Origin: Hylemonella sp.
GTDB lineage: Bacteria > Pseudomonadota > Gammaproteobacteria > Burkholderiales > Burkholderiaceae_C
Assembly (NCBI GenBank): GCA_030680575.1
Contig: JAUXVI010000030.1
Span: forward strand, 62,001 to 126,000
Length of the DNA stretch: 64,000 nucleotides
Reading direction: 5' to 3'
In this document: one piece after another, positions 46,958-58,218 of the stretch
Layout of the letters: every line of letters begins with the position of its first letter
Numbering within the stretch: position 1 is the stretch's first letter
Notes under the pieces: generated by a model
What the model saw: only the letters and a program-made list of their open reading frames with translations
What the model was told of the DNA's origin: nothing
The model's database searches: none
Translations under genes and position numbers: made by a program

Positions 46958-47635
46958 TCAGGCGTGCGGAATCTTTTCAAGGCAGTAACCGAGGCCGCGC
47001 ACGGTGGCGATGCGGATCGGGCCTTTTTCGATCTTCTTGCGCAGGCGGTGGATGTAGACCTCGATCGCGTTGTTGCTCACCTCCTCGCCCCACTCGCACA
47101 GGCGCTCGACCAGCTGGTCCTTGCTGACCAGGCGGCCGGTGCGTTGCAACAGCACTTCGAGCAGGCCGAGCTCGCGTGCCGACAGCTCGACCATCTTGCC
47201 GTCGATGGTGGCGACGCGACCGGCCTGGTCGTAGACCAGCGGGCCGTGCTTGATGCTGCTGCTGGCGCCGCCCATGCCGCGGCGCACCAGGGCGCGCACG
47301 CGCGCCTCCAGCTCCTGCAGGCTGAAGGGTTTGGCCATGTAGTCGTCGGCGCCATAGTCCAGGCCCTTGACGCGTTCTTCCACGCTGTCGGCGGCGGTCA
47401 GGATCAGCACCGGCAGGGCAGAGCCGCGGGCACGCAGTTTCTTCAGCACCTCCAGGCCGTGCATCTTGGGCAGACCCAGATCCAGGATCAGCAGATCGAA
47501 TTCGGTGTTGGTCATCAGGGCCGCATCGGCCTCGGAGCCGCTGGCGACATGGTTGACGGCGGCGCCGGAGCTGCGCAGGGTGCGCAACAGACCATCGGCC
47601 AACACCTGGTCGTCCTCGGCAATCAGAATTCGCAT
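46958..47635 (-). CDS. OmpR/PhoB-type response regulator
   Basis: A 225-residue regulator partnered with the downstream kinase. The receiver domain begins MRILIAEDDQVLADGL, with phospho-Asp51 in LLILDLGLPKMHG, Thr in ILTAAD and Lys in YMAKPF. The C-terminal OmpR winged helix carries SARELGLLEVLLQRTGRLVSKDQLVERL and the EVYIHRLRKKIE recognition helix. The ATG at 47635 has GGAG eight bases upstream; a longer frame lacks family similarity. Confidence 0.95.
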   Translation of the reverse strand: MRILIAEDDQVLADGLLRTLRSSGAAVNHVASGSEADAALMTNTEFDLLILDLGLPKMHGLEVLKKLRARGSALPVLILTAADSVEERVKGLDYGADDYMAKPFSLQELEARVRALVRRGMGGASSSIKHGPLVYDQAGRVATIDGKMVELSARELGLLEVLLQRTGRLVSKDQLVERLCEWGEEVSNNAIEVYIHRLRKKIEKGPIRIATVRGLGYCLEKIPHA

Positions 47636-47713
47636 GCTTGTCTCCTTATTGACGGTCGACGTGAGCCGTCTCCGTCTTTGTGACAATTTTAGGCGCTGGC
47701 GTCTTGGCCTGCC

Positions 47714-48199
47714 TCAGGCAGCATAGGCTTCCAGGCCGAGTGCGATCACGGCGGCCACCTCTTCGCCTACCGTCTGCTTGAGTTCCGTCTCTGCCTGAAC
47801 CACGGCCTGCTCGAAGGCCGAGAGCCAGGCCAGGCCGGCCGCGGTGAAGCAGACCCGCTTGGCGCGGCCGTCGCGCGCATCGACCGCCCGTGTCACCAGA
47901 CCCCAGGCCTCGCATTGGTCGACCAGCTTGCCCATGGCCTGCTTGCTCATCCCTGCCGCTGCTGCCAGTTCCTGGAGTCGCGAGCCTTCCAGCGCCAGAT
48001 GGCGCGTGATATGGATGTGGGCAGCGCTGACCTGGCCGCGCGCGGCCAGGTTGGACAGGGCCAGCGGTACCTCGGCGTTGTGCGCCATCAGATGCAGCAC
48101 GCGGGCGTCGAAACGGCGCATGGCGTGGCCGAGCAGCCGTCCCAGATGGGTCTGGCGCCAGCCGGCATCGGCGGGCTTGTGCAGGGGGCTCTGGGTCAT
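47714..48199 (-). CDS. MarR-family regulator
   Basis: Winged-helix repressor of 161 residues, acting as a dimer. The MarR core shows LSNLAARGQVSAAHIHITRHLALEGSRLQELAAAAGMSKQAMGKLVDQCEAWGLVTRAVDARDGRAKRV, with HTH and wing in order, split here by small gaps. ATG at 48199 is used. It is divergent from recA; the 141-base spacer contains an inverted repeat AGTAAACC/GGTTTACT that is a natural candidate for its operator. Ligand unknown. Confidence 0.88.
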   Translation of the reverse strand: MTQSPLHKPADAGWRQTHLGRLLGHAMRRFDARVLHLMAHNAEVPLALSNLAARGQVSAAHIHITRHLALEGSRLQELAAAAGMSKQAMGKLVDQCEAWGLVTRAVDARDGRAKRVCFTAAGLAWLSAFEQAVVQAETELKQTVGEEVAAVIALGLEAYAA

Positions 48200-48207
48200 T
48201 GGCAAAT

Positions 48208-48240
48208 AGTAAACCAAGATGACTAAAAAATGGGTTTACT
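48208..48240. promoter_or_regulatory. Inverted repeat, likely MarR operator
   Basis: AGTAAACC (48208-48215) and GGTTTACT (48233-48240), perfect 8-bp arms with 17 bases between, beginning nine bases upstream of the MarR ATG. AGTAAAC appears once more at 48257-48263, on the recA side. Confidence 0.55.
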
Positions 48241-48254
48241 CGCATCTATCGACC

Positions 48255-48281
48255 ACAGTAAACTACTGTTCAAGCATCCAG
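48255..48281 (+). promoter_or_regulatory. LexA-like box upstream of recA
   Basis: CTGT-TCAAGCAT-CCAG (48266-48281) matches the SOS consensus CTGT-N8-ACAG except for one base. It overlaps the palindrome ACAGTA-AAC-TACTGT (48255-48269). Position, 60 bases before the recA ATG, suits LexA repression. Confidence 0.55.
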
Positions 48282-48340
48282 CCTGTGATTAAAACCACTG
48301 GATGAAAGCAGCCACCCAACCGAACTTCAAGGAGATTTCC

Positions 48341-49399
<1,059 letters not shown>

Positions 49400-49416
49400 G
49401 CCAAGTTGTTCCGCTC

Positions 49417-49875
49417 ATGGCATTTGAGCAACCCTCACTCAAGGGGCGGGCGCTGCGCTTGTTGAGCACCCGCGAGCATTCGCGGCTGGAACTGGAGCGC
49501 AAGCTGGCCCGGTTCGAGCAGACGCCGGGCGAGTTGACGCAGGCGCTCGATGAACTGCAGGCCAAGGGTTTCATCAGCGAACAGCGTGTGATGGAGTCCG
49601 TGCTGCATCGGCGCGCCGCCAAACTGGGCGCCACGCGCATCCGTCAGGAACTGCAGGCCAAGGGGCTGGACCGGGCGCTGGTCGAGCAGGCGCTGGCCGG
49701 ACTCAAGGACAGTGAGTTGGCGCGGGCGCGCGAGGTCTGGCGCCGGAAGTACGACGCAGCCCCCGCCAGTCCGGCAGAGCGGGCGCGGCAGCAGCGTTTT
49801 TTGCTGACCCGCGGTTTCTCCGCCGAGGTGGTGCGCCGGGTGCTGGTGGGCACCGGCGCGCAGGATGATGAATGA
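49417..49875 (+). CDS. recX: RecA regulator RecX
   Basis: Inhibits or modulates RecA filaments; 152 residues built from three-helix repeats: LKGRALRLLSTREHSRLELERKL, ALDELQAKGFISEQRVMESVLHRRAAKLGATRIRQELQAKG, and the C-terminal RARQQRFLLTRGFSAEVVRRVL. Translated from the recA operon. A 17-bp perfect hairpin starts two bases after the stop. Confidence 0.92.
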   Translation: MAFEQPSLKGRALRLLSTREHSRLELERKLARFEQTPGELTQALDELQAKGFISEQRVMESVLHRRAAKLGATRIRQELQAKGLDRALVEQALAGLKDSELARAREVWRRKYDAAPASPAERARQQRFLLTRGFSAEVVRRVLVGTGAQDDE

Positions 49876-49876
49876 A

Positions 49877-49946
49877 AATAGCTGTTGGCGCCGTCAAATC
49901 GGCGCCAACAGCTATTAAAAAGATAGCAAGACGGGGCTACAGCCCC
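49877..49946. repeat. Family 2 repeat element and terminator hairpin after recX
   Basis: AATAGCTGTTGGCGCCG (49877-49893) pairs perfectly with 49900-49916 over 17 bp around TCAAAT, then AAAAAG, GATAGC and GGGGCTACAGCCCC (which also encodes the end of argC). The A/T flanks make it a plausible bidirectional terminator for recX and argC. It shares TAGCT, GGCGC and GGGCTACAGCCC with the element beside topB. Confidence 0.75.
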
Positions 49947-50875
49947 AGCATCAGCTTGAGGTTCTGCACCGCAGCGCCGCTGGCGCCCTTGCCCAGGTTG
50001 TCCAGGCGGGCCACCAGCACGGCATGGCGGAAGCCGTCATCGGCACCGTGGTTGGCATAAACACGCAACTCCATCTTGTTGGTATCGGCCAGGGCCACGG
50101 CGTCGAGCTTGCCGTCCGCCGTGGCGGGCTCCACCGTCACCCATTCGCTGCCGGCGTAGTGCCGCGCCAGGGCGTCATGCAAATCCTGCGCGCTCGGTTG
50201 GCCCGGCAACGTGTCCAGGTGCAGTGGCAGTTGCACCAGCATGCCCTGGCGGAAGTTGGCCACCGAGGGGATGAACAGCGGGCGGCGTGTCAGCCCGGTG
50301 TATTTCATGATCTCCGGCAGATGCTTGTGCTTCAGGCTCAGGGCGTAAAGCTCGAAGGGCGGCGCACTGCCGGCCTCATACGCCTCGATCATGCTGCGCC
50401 CGCCGCCCGAGTAACCGCTGACCGAGGGCAGCGCGAGCGGGTAATCCTTCGGGATCAGGCCAGCATCGACCAAGGGGCGGATCAAGGCGATGGCGCCCGT
50501 GGCATAACAGCCGGGGTTGGCAACACGGCGCGACTGCATCACCGCCTCGCGCTGGCCGGCGGCCAGCTCGGGGAACCCAAAGACCCAGTCGGGGTGGGTG
50601 CGGTGGGCGGTGGAGGCGTCGATCACCTTCGGGCCGGGCTGGCCGCTGGTCGCCAGGCTGTCGATCATGGCGACCGACTCGATAGCGGCTTCGTCATGCA
50701 GGCACAGCACCACCAGATCCACCTGGGCCATCAAGGCGCGCTTGGCGGCGGGATCCTTGCGCACCTCAGGGGCGATGCTGACGAGTTCAATCTCGGGCAT
50801 GGCCTGCAGTCGCTCGCGGATTTGCAGGCCGGTGGTGCCGGCCTCGCCGTCAATGAAAACCTTGTGTTGGATCAT
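49937..50875 (-). CDS. argC: N-acetyl-gamma-glutamyl-phosphate reductase, type 2
   Basis: Third step of arginine synthesis (NADPH). The 312-residue length and sequence ([37 protein letters not shown], catalytic Cys in [18 protein letters not shown]) mark the short type 2 family. The ATG at 50875 begins [10 protein letters not shown]; the 21-codon extension upstream is not family-like. It functions with ArgJ encoded 42 kb away. Confidence 0.95.
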   Translation of the reverse strand: MIQHKVFIDGEAGTTGLQIRERLQAMPEIELVSIAPEVRKDPAAKRALMAQVDLVVLCLHDEAAIESVAMIDSLATSGQPGPKVIDASTAHRTHPDWVFGFPELAAGQREAVMQSRRVANPGCYATGAIALIRPLVDAGLIPKDYPLALPSVSGYSGGGRSMIEAYEAGSAPPFELYALSLKHKHLPEIMKYTGLTRRPLFIPSVANFRQGMLVQLPLHLDTLPGQPSAQDLHDALARHYAGSEWVTVEPATADGKLDAVALADTNKMELRVYANHGADDGFRHAVLVARLDNLGKGASGAAVQNLKLMLGL

Positions 50876-51025
50876 GGTGGATAGGGGGCGGGGTATGCCC
50901 GTCCGATGTAAGTTTTTGTGCGCAGCAACATGATACATTCCAAGGCTGTGCTGAACCCAGCACCCGATGCGGAATAAACCAGTTCAGCAACGGGATAAAA
51001 ACTTTCATTTCCTGAGAGAGCCCTC

Positions 51026-52186
<1,161 letters not shown>

Positions 52187-52201
52187 GCCCGGAGAACAAG
52201 C

Positions 52202-53095
52202 ATGTCGATCTACATCAACAAAGACACCAAAGTCATCACCCAGGGCATCACCGGCAAGACCGGCCAGTTCCACACTGAAAAGTGCCAGGAATACGCCAAC
52301 GGCAAGAACTGCTTCGTCGCCGGCGTGAACCCCAAGAAGGCGGGCGAGTCCATCTTCAACATCCCGATCTACGCCTCCGTCAAGGAAGCCGCCAAGCAGA
52401 CCGGCGCCACCGTGAGCGTGATCTACGTGCCGCCGGCCGGTGCCGCCGACGCGATCTGGGAAGCCGTTGAGGCCGATCTGGATCTGGCCATCTGCATTAC
52501 CGAAGGCATCCCGGTGCGCGACATGCTGATGGTGCGCAACAAGATGAAGGCCAAGGAAGCCGCTGGCGGCAAGAAAACCCTGCTGCTGGGCCCCAACTGC
52601 CCCGGTCTGATCACGCCCGACGAGATCAAGATCGGCATCATGCCCGGCCACATCCACCGCAAGGGCCGCATTGGTGTGGTGAGCCGTTCCGGCACGCTGA
52701 CCTACGAAGCCGTGGCCATGCTGACCGAAGTGGGTCTGGGCCAGTCGACGGCTGTGGGCATTGGCGGCGACCCGATCAATGGTCTCAAGCACATCGACGT
52801 CATGCAGGCTTTCAACGACGATCCGGACACCGATGCCGTCATCATGATTGGCGAAATCGGCGGTCCCGATGAAGCCGAAGCAGCACGCTGGTGCAAGGCC
52901 AACATGAAGAAGCCCGTGGTCGGCTTCATCGCTGGCGTGACGGCGCCTGCTGGCAAACGCATGGGCCACGCCGGTGCGCTGATTGCCGGTGGTGCCGACA
53001 CGGCGGATGCCAAGCTGGCCGTCATGGAAGAATGCGGCTTCATCGTGACGCGCAATCCGTCCGAACTGGGCAAGCTGCTCAAGGCGCAGCTGTAA
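52202..53095 (+). CDS. sucD: Succinyl-CoA ligase alpha subunit
   Basis: CoA-binding and phosphohistidine subunit, 297 residues. The CoA-binding Rossmann start [24 protein letters not shown], the LGPNCPGLI segment and the active-site His in [14 protein letters not shown] are present. GGAG precedes the ATG. It ends the sucCD operon, with an intrinsic terminator after it. Confidence 0.98.
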   Translation: MSIYINKDTKVITQGITGKTGQFHTEKCQEYANGKNCFVAGVNPKKAGESIFNIPIYASVKEAAKQTGATVSVIYVPPAGAADAIWEAVEADLDLAICITEGIPVRDMLMVRNKMKAKEAAGGKKTLLLGPNCPGLITPDEIKIGIMPGHIHRKGRIGVVSRSGTLTYEAVAMLTEVGLGQSTAVGIGGDPINGLKHIDVMQAFNDDPDTDAVIMIGEIGGPDEAEAARWCKANMKKPVVGFIAGVTAPAGKRMGHAGALIAGGADTADAKLAVMEECGFIVTRNPSELGKLLKAQL

Positions 53096-53103
53096 GCTGA
53101 CGC

Positions 53104-53140
53104 CAATACCGTCCTGCTTGCAGGGCGGTATTGCGGTTTT
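53104..53140 (+). terminator. Intrinsic terminator after sucCD
   Basis: CAATACCG pairs with CGGTATTG around an inner CCTGC/GCAGG stem, then CGGTTTT. A strong hairpin nine bases after the sucD stop. Confidence 0.8.
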
Positions 53141-53149
53141 CCACAATAT

Positions 53150-53216
53150 CAAGCCTGATCGTCCGCTCGGACAATCAGGCTTGCTCATTTATAACCTTGA
53201 TGCCTTAACCGGCATC
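53150..53216 (+). promoter_or_regulatory. Two leader hairpins before the TerC-family gene
   Basis: Hairpin 1: CAAGCCTGAT (53150-53159) pairs with ATCAGGCTTG (53174-53183), continuing inside as GTCCG/CGGAC, a total of 15 pairs with two single-base interruptions. Hairpin 2: GATGCC-TTAACC-GGCATC (53199-53216), ending 16 bases before the GTG. Neither has a long U-run. I do not see the conserved core of the yybP-ykoY manganese riboswitch often found before TerC-type genes. Confidence 0.45.
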
Positions 53217-53232
53217 TTTACAAGAGAACGCT

Positions 53233-53937
53233 GTGGAAGAATTTCTCACTGCCCATTTCTGGCTCGCTGTCGGCCAGATCATCCTGATCGACATCCTGCT
53301 CGGCGGCGACAACGCCGTTGTCATTGCCCTGGCCTGCCGCCAGTTGCCGGCGCAGCAACGCACCAAAGGCATTCTCTGGGGCACTGCGGGTGCGATCGTG
53401 CTTCGGGTCATTCTCATTGCCTTCGCCCTGACCTTGTTGCAAGTGCCTTTCCTCAAACTGGTTGGCGCGGCGCTGCTGGTGTGGATCGGCATCAAGCTGC
53501 TGGTGCCGGAGGACGAAGATGCGCACGGCAATATTCAGGCGAGTGACAAGCTCTGGGGTGCCGTCAAGACCGTGATCGTGGCGGATCTGGTGATGAGTGT
53601 CGATAACGTCATTGCGATCGCCGGTGCAGCCCAGGGTGCGGGCGAACAGCATCAAATGGCGCTGGTGGTCTTCGGCCTGCTGGTCAGCATTCCCATCATC
53701 GTGTGGGGTAGCCAGTTGGTGCTCAAGTTGATGGACCGGTTCCCTTTCATCATCACCTTGGGCGGCATGTTGCTGGGATGGATTGCCGGCACCATGGCGC
53801 ATACCGACCCAGGTGTCGTGGATTACCTGCCGCAGGGCAAAGTCTGGAACTATGGCTTTGGCATTGCCGGGGCGCTGCTCGTGCTGGCCGCAGGCAAGTT
53901 CATGCAAAGAGGCCAGCCGCCGTCGGAAGCCTCCTGA
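53233..53937 (+). CDS. TerC-family integral membrane protein
   Basis: Polytopic protein of 234 residues (about seven helices) in the TerC/Alx/YkoY family, members of which export Mn2+ or support metal and tellurite resistance. The two acidic membrane motifs ILIDILLGGDNAVVIALA and VIVADLVMSVDNVIAIAGAA, with conserved Asp/Asn pairs, are diagnostic. It starts at GTG (53233) behind AAGAGA. Leader hairpins suggest post-transcriptional control. Metal specificity is inferred from the family. Confidence 0.9.
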   Translation: MEEFLTAHFWLAVGQIILIDILLGGDNAVVIALACRQLPAQQRTKGILWGTAGAIVLRVILIAFALTLLQVPFLKLVGAALLVWIGIKLLVPEDEDAHGNIQASDKLWGAVKTVIVADLVMSVDNVIAIAGAAQGAGEQHQMALVVFGLLVSIPIIVWGSQLVLKLMDRFPFIITLGGMLLGWIAGTMAHTDPGVVDYLPQGKVWNYGFGIAGALLVLAAGKFMQRGQPPSEAS

Positions 53938-53964
53938 TGGCGTGAATGTCTCTTTCTTCTGATG

Positions 53965-53987
53965 GGCCCGCTTTGCGGGCCTATTTT
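53965..53987 (+). terminator. Intrinsic terminator after the TerC-family gene
   Basis: GGCCCGC-TTT-GCGGGCC followed by TATTTTG. Compact and strong. Confidence 0.85.
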
Positions 53988-54163
53988 GTCTGAGACGTTG
54001 TCAGTTCAACGTGGCACGATGGCGGACACGCCACGGTGAGGAGCACCCTGCGGATCTGAGTGGAAAGCAACAGGCTTTGAAAACAGGGCGGACGACTCCA
54101 GAATCACGTGACGCATGAGTTTCTTCGCCCGCCTTCGGCGGCACTGCATACCAACACGCAACA

Positions 54164-54949
54164 ATGATTTACAAGTATTGCACGGAGACGAATACCGGTT
54201 TGACCCGGCAAAACAATGAGGACGCAGTGGCGTTTGACGAGTCCACAGGGCTCGTGGTTCTGGCTGACGGCATGGGGGGCTACAACGCTGGCGAGGTAGC
54301 CAGCAACATGGCAACGGCACAGATCAAGGCGGAGTTAGGGCGTTGGTTGGCGCAGGCCGGAGGGCAGGCCGGACCGCGGGATATTCGTCGCGCCATGGAA
54401 ATATGTGTCGATAATGCCAATGAGGCCATATTTAATGCGGCCAGAACCCATGCCGCATATGCAGGTATGGGCACCACGCTGGTCGTGGGGGTGTTTCAAG
54501 GCCATGCTTTGCTGGTGGGGCATATCGGTGATTCCCGTTGTTATCGTTTCCGCCGGGGCGCACTGGTGCAGGTGACCCGGGATCATTCGCTGCTGCAGGA
54601 GCAGGTCGATGCGGGCCTGCTGACCCCACAGCAGGCGGCGGTGTCTGTGAACAAGAATCTGGTCACACGTGCCTTGGGCGTTGAAAATGCAGTGCAGCTG
54701 GAGCTCACGGAATGTCAGGTGGAAGATGGCGACCTGTATCTCCTGTGTTCTGATGGGCTGTCCGACATGGTGAGCGATGCCGCGATGGCAGAGGTGCTGG
54801 CGCAGCAGACGTCGTTGTCGCAGCGGGCGAAGGATCTGGTCCGTGTGGCCAACGAACAGGGTGGACGTGACAACATTACGGTGCTGCTGGCCCAGGCGGA
54901 GGCAGCGCCGCCAACACGGGGGTTGATCTCCCGATGGCTGGGAAAATAG
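54164..54949 (+). CDS. PP2C-type serine/threonine phosphatase
   Basis: Metal-dependent protein phosphatase of 261 residues, soluble. Family motifs in order: RQNNEDAVAFD (metal Asp), VVLADGMGGYNAGEVAS, GMGTTLVVGV, VGHIGDSRCYRFR, LLCSDGLSDMVSD and GRDNITVLLAQ (metal Asp), so it looks active. The next gene encodes an FHA phospho-Thr reader; no Ser/Thr kinase lies in the window. The 226-base region upstream holds a terminator and no recognisable promoter. First gene of the apparent PP2C-FHA-PilB unit. Confidence 0.93.
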   Translation: MIYKYCTETNTGLTRQNNEDAVAFDESTGLVVLADGMGGYNAGEVASNMATAQIKAELGRWLAQAGGQAGPRDIRRAMEICVDNANEAIFNAARTHAAYAGMGTTLVVGVFQGHALLVGHIGDSRCYRFRRGALVQVTRDHSLLQEQVDAGLLTPQQAAVSVNKNLVTRALGVENAVQLELTECQVEDGDLYLLCSDGLSDMVSDAAMAEVLAQQTSLSQRAKDLVRVANEQGGRDNITVLLAQAEAAPPTRGLISRWLGK

Positions 54950-54991
54950 CAGGGTGGGTATATCGATGATGCGCAACAGGAGGAGTCGGGC

Positions 54992-55636
54992 ATGCCGAAA
55001 ATGATCGTTTCGATCGACGGTGTTGTCATCAAGGAAGTCCAGGTCACCAAGGAGCGAACCACCTTGGGCCGGCGCCCCTACAACGATGTCGTGATTGACA
55101 ACCTGGCGGTGAGTGGTGAGCATGCTGCGGTACAAATGACCGGTGAAGAGGTTTTTCTGGAAGATCTCAACAGCACCAATGGCACGTATGTCAACGGCAA
55201 GGCCGTCAAGCGCCAACAGCTTTTCAATGGCGACACCATTGAGGTCGGCAAGTACAAGATCCAGTTCGTGAGCGAGCCTGAAGGCGAGCGGTTCGACAAG
55301 ACCATGGTGTTCAAGCCGGGTATGGTGGTGCCGACAGCTGCAACGGCCGCCGCCGAGCGGGCGGCGACGGGCGAGTTGCAGGGCTGTATCAGGGTCTTGT
55401 CGGGCGCTGCATCTGGCCGTGAGGTGCCGCTGACCAAGGTGGTCACCACGGTGGGCAAGCCCGGCGTGGCTGTGGCGGCCATCACCCGGCGGCAGCACGG
55501 TTTTGTGGTCGCTCGGGTGGAGGGGGCCAACAACCCTTTGCTCAACGGCACCCCGATTGGGGATGAGCCGCTGGCGCTCAAGAGCGGCGACCTGATTGAA
55601 CTGGCCGGCACGCAAATGCAGTTTATCCAGACCTGA
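54992..55636 (+). CDS. FHA-domain protein
   Basis: Phosphothreonine-binding protein of 214 residues. The N-terminal FHA domain (about residues 20-95) has TTLGRRPYNDVVIDNLAVSGEHAAV and the loop LNSTNGTYVNG, including the key Arg, Ser and Asn residues. A second, degenerate FHA-like repeat (about 135-212; REVPLTKVVTTVGKPG..., NPLLNGTPIGDEPLALKSGDLIELAGTQMQF) follows a short linker. AGGAGG precedes the ATG by eight bases. Likely an adaptor bringing phosphoproteins to the pilus ATPase encoded next. Confidence 0.9.
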   Translation: MPKMIVSIDGVVIKEVQVTKERTTLGRRPYNDVVIDNLAVSGEHAAVQMTGEEVFLEDLNSTNGTYVNGKAVKRQQLFNGDTIEVGKYKIQFVSEPEGERFDKTMVFKPGMVVPTAATAAAERAATGELQGCIRVLSGAASGREVPLTKVVTTVGKPGVAVAAITRRQHGFVVARVEGANNPLLNGTPIGDEPLALKSGDLIELAGTQMQFIQT

Positions 55637-55678
55637 CCGTCTGTTTCCCGGCCTGGCGAGATGGCAGGAGTTTGATTT

Positions 55679-58099
55679 ATGAGTGCAGTCATGAGACCTT
55701 CAGCATCGGACAAGACCTCCGAGCAGGCTTTCTTCGAGTCGCAGAAACTGCCGCCCGACAAGCGCGGGGTCACGTTCGAAGTGCTTTTTTACCGGCAGCT
55801 GCAGCAGGTCACGGCCCGCATTCATGAAACCGAAAACATCGAGCAGATCATGCTGGAGGTCAGCCAGGACATCTGCAAGCTGCTCAATGCCGACCGACTG
55901 ACCCTTTATGCGGTCAACGAAGATCAGAGTGCCATCGTCTCCAAGCTCAAGACCGGACTGAGCACCAGCCGCGAACTCAAGTTGCCGATCAGTCCGCAAA
56001 GTCTGGCGGGGTACGTGGCCTACAGCCGCAAGATGCTCAATCTGGCCGATGTCTATGACGACGAGGCGCTCAAGCAGATCCACCCGGCACTGACCTTCCT
56101 CAAGGAGGTCGACAAGCGTTCCGGCTACCGGACCAAGCAGATGCTGGTGGCGCCGATCATGGAGGGGGCGTCTCTGCACGGCGTGCTGCAGCTCATCAAC
56201 AACAAGAGCGATCAGACGTTTGGCGAGCTGGAGGTCGAAGGGGTGGCCCAGTTGTGCAAGACGCTGGGTACCGCGATTCGCCAGCGGATGCAAAGGTCCG
56301 ATGAGGGCCAGCGGCGCAAGACGACCAAGTACGATGGTTTGGTCGCAGACGGTGTGCTGACCGACGACGAGTTGCGGCAGTGCATCCAGGAAGCACGTGA
56401 GCAAGGCATGTCGGTCGAACATCTGCTGATGGCCAAGTACCAGCTCCAGCCAGCGCAGATCGGGCCGTCGCTGGCCAAGTTCTTTGGGGTTTCCTACGAG
56501 CCTTTCAATGCGGGACGCATCCGTTCCGAGATGCTGCATGGCTCACTCAAGCGCGAGTTTGCCGAAGGACAAGGCTGGATCCCACTGGAAGAATCCCCTG
56601 AGGGGCTGGTCATCATGTGTCTTGATCCCGAGGCCACGCGTGGCGCCCGGGTCGTGCCACAAGTGTTTTCGCGCATCAGCAAGTTCGCTTACCGGGTGAC
56701 GACGCAAACCGAGTTTGCTGAAACGTTGAATCAGGTGTTCGGCAGTGTGGACACCACGTCGATTGATCAGATGCTGGCCGATCTGTCTTCCGCGCCGCTG
56801 GATGATGAAGGCAGCAATGACGACTCGCTGGAGTCGGCGGCGGCCGACAACGAACTGGTCAAGTTCGTCAACAAGGTCATCATCGACGCCTACCACCAGA
56901 AAGCCTCGGATATCCACATCGAGCCGATGCCGGGCAAGCTCAAGACCGGCATCCGTTTCCGCATTGATGGCACGTTGATGCCCTACATCGAGGTGCCGGC
57001 GCATTTCCGCCAGGCCATGGTGACGCGCCTGAAGATCATGTGCGATCTTGACATTTCCGAGCGTCGCAAGCCGCAGGACGGCAAGATCAAGTTCAAAAAA
57101 TATGGCCCGCTGGACATTGAGCTGCGGGTGGCCACCATCCCGTCGGCCGGTGGTGTTGAAGATGTGGTCATGCGTATCCTGGCCGCGGGTGAGCCCATCC
57201 CGCTGGAAAAACTCGGCCTGACGCCGCACAACCGGGAACGGGTGGAGCAGACCGTCAGCAAGCCTTATGGTCTGTTCTACGTCTGTGGGCCGACCGGTTC
57301 CGGCAAGACCACCACGCTGCACTCCATTCTCAAGTTTCTCAACACGCCCGAAACCAAGATCTGGACGGCCGAGGACCCGGTGGAAATCACCCAGAAGGGT
57401 CTGCGCCAAGTGCAGATCAACCGCAAGGCCGGCATTGACTTTGCGTTGATCATGCGCGCCTTCCTGCGCGCCGACCCCGACATCATCATGGTCGGTGAGT
57501 CACGCGACAAGGAAACCGTGGCTATGGGTGTGGAGGCCTCGCTGACCGGCCACCTGGTGTTCTCCACCCTGCACACAAACTCGGCGCCCGAGTCGATTAC
57601 CCGTCTGCTCGACATGGGCATGGACCCTTTCAACTTTGCCGATGCGCTCCTGGGTATCCTGGCCCAGCGTCTGGCCAAGAAGCTGTGCGATTGCAAGGAG
57701 TCTTACCACCCGAACACCTCTGAGATCAACGGTTTCATTGCCGAATACGCCGAAGAGTTGCGCAATACGCCGGTCTGGAAGGCCGACTTCAGCGGTGAGG
57801 CGCAGAAGCTGTTCGAGGACTGGGTGGAGCGCTATGGTGAGAACGGCAAGCTGCGCTTTTACAAGGCGGTGGGGTGCGACAAGTGCAACAAGACCGGCTA
57901 CAAGGGGCGCCTGGGCCTGCACGAGCTGCTGATTGCCGACGACCGCATCAAGAAGCTGGTGCAGGAGCGCGCCCGGGTGGCCGAAATTTTCGCGGCAGCG
58001 GTGGAGAGTGGCATGCGCACCCTGAAGATGGATGGCATGGAGAAAATCCTGCTGGGGCTCACCGATCTCAAACAGGTCCGCTCGGTTTGCATCAAGTGA
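55679..58099 (+). CDS. GspE/PilB-family assembly ATPase with GAF domain
   Basis: Type IV pilus or type II secretion motor, 806 residues. Order of domains: GAF sensor (about 40-205; QVTARIHETENIEQIMLEVSQDICKLLNADRLTLYAV), GspE N-terminal domain (about 225-370), then the ATPase with Asp boxes, Walker A GPTGSGKTT, Walker B in ADPDIIMVGESRD, His box LVFSTLHTN, and a zinc pair (CDC... and CDKCNKTGYKG). The GAF domain at the front is not part of ordinary PilB, and suggests ligand or redox input. Starts 42 bases after the FHA gene. Confidence 0.92.
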   Translation: MSAVMRPSASDKTSEQAFFESQKLPPDKRGVTFEVLFYRQLQQVTARIHETENIEQIMLEVSQDICKLLNADRLTLYAVNEDQSAIVSKLKTGLSTSRELKLPISPQSLAGYVAYSRKMLNLADVYDDEALKQIHPALTFLKEVDKRSGYRTKQMLVAPIMEGASLHGVLQLINNKSDQTFGELEVEGVAQLCKTLGTAIRQRMQRSDEGQRRKTTKYDGLVADGVLTDDELRQCIQEAREQGMSVEHLLMAKYQLQPAQIGPSLAKFFGVSYEPFNAGRIRSEMLHGSLKREFAEGQGWIPLEESPEGLVIMCLDPEATRGARVVPQVFSRISKFAYRVTTQTEFAETLNQVFGSVDTTSIDQMLADLSSAPLDDEGSNDDSLESAAADNELVKFVNKVIIDAYHQKASDIHIEPMPGKLKTGIRFRIDGTLMPYIEVPAHFRQAMVTRLKIMCDLDISERRKPQDGKIKFKKYGPLDIELRVATIPSAGGVEDVVMRILAAGEPIPLEKLGLTPHNRERVEQTVSKPYGLFYVCGPTGSGKTTTLHSILKFLNTPETKIWTAEDPVEITQKGLRQVQINRKAGIDFALIMRAFLRADPDIIMVGESRDKETVAMGVEASLTGHLVFSTLHTNSAPESITRLLDMGMDPFNFADALLGILAQRLAKKLCDCKESYHPNTSEINGFIAEYAEELRNTPVWKADFSGEAQKLFEDWVERYGENGKLRFYKAVGCDKCNKTGYKGRLGLHELLIADDRIKKLVQERARVAEIFAAAVESGMRTLKMDGMEKILLGLTDLKQVRSVCIK

Positions 58100-58110
58100 C
58101 AGGATCGGGT

Positions 58111-58154
58111 TGACATTTTTGTCAGCAAACCCCAGGGGCATGACATTCTTGCCA
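58111..58154 (+). promoter_or_regulatory. Twin activator-like sites upstream of the pilin promoter
   Basis: TGACATTTTTGTCA (58111-58124, perfect 5-bp arms) and TGACATTCTTGCCA (58141-58154), exactly 30 bases apart, so on the same face of the helix. They contain TGTC half-sites like those described for PilR and lie 65-110 bases upstream of the sigma-54 element. Confidence 0.55.
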
Positions 58155-58218
58155 GATAAATTCTGTAGAACTGATAAAGACGTCAAGAAAAGTCAGCAAA
58201 ACAAGACGTTTACTGCTT

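Noticed and set aside
53134-53232. A yybP-ykoY-type Mn2+ riboswitch before the TerC-family gene
   Set aside because: The hairpins present do not show the conserved core sequence; kept only as an unclassified leader structure.
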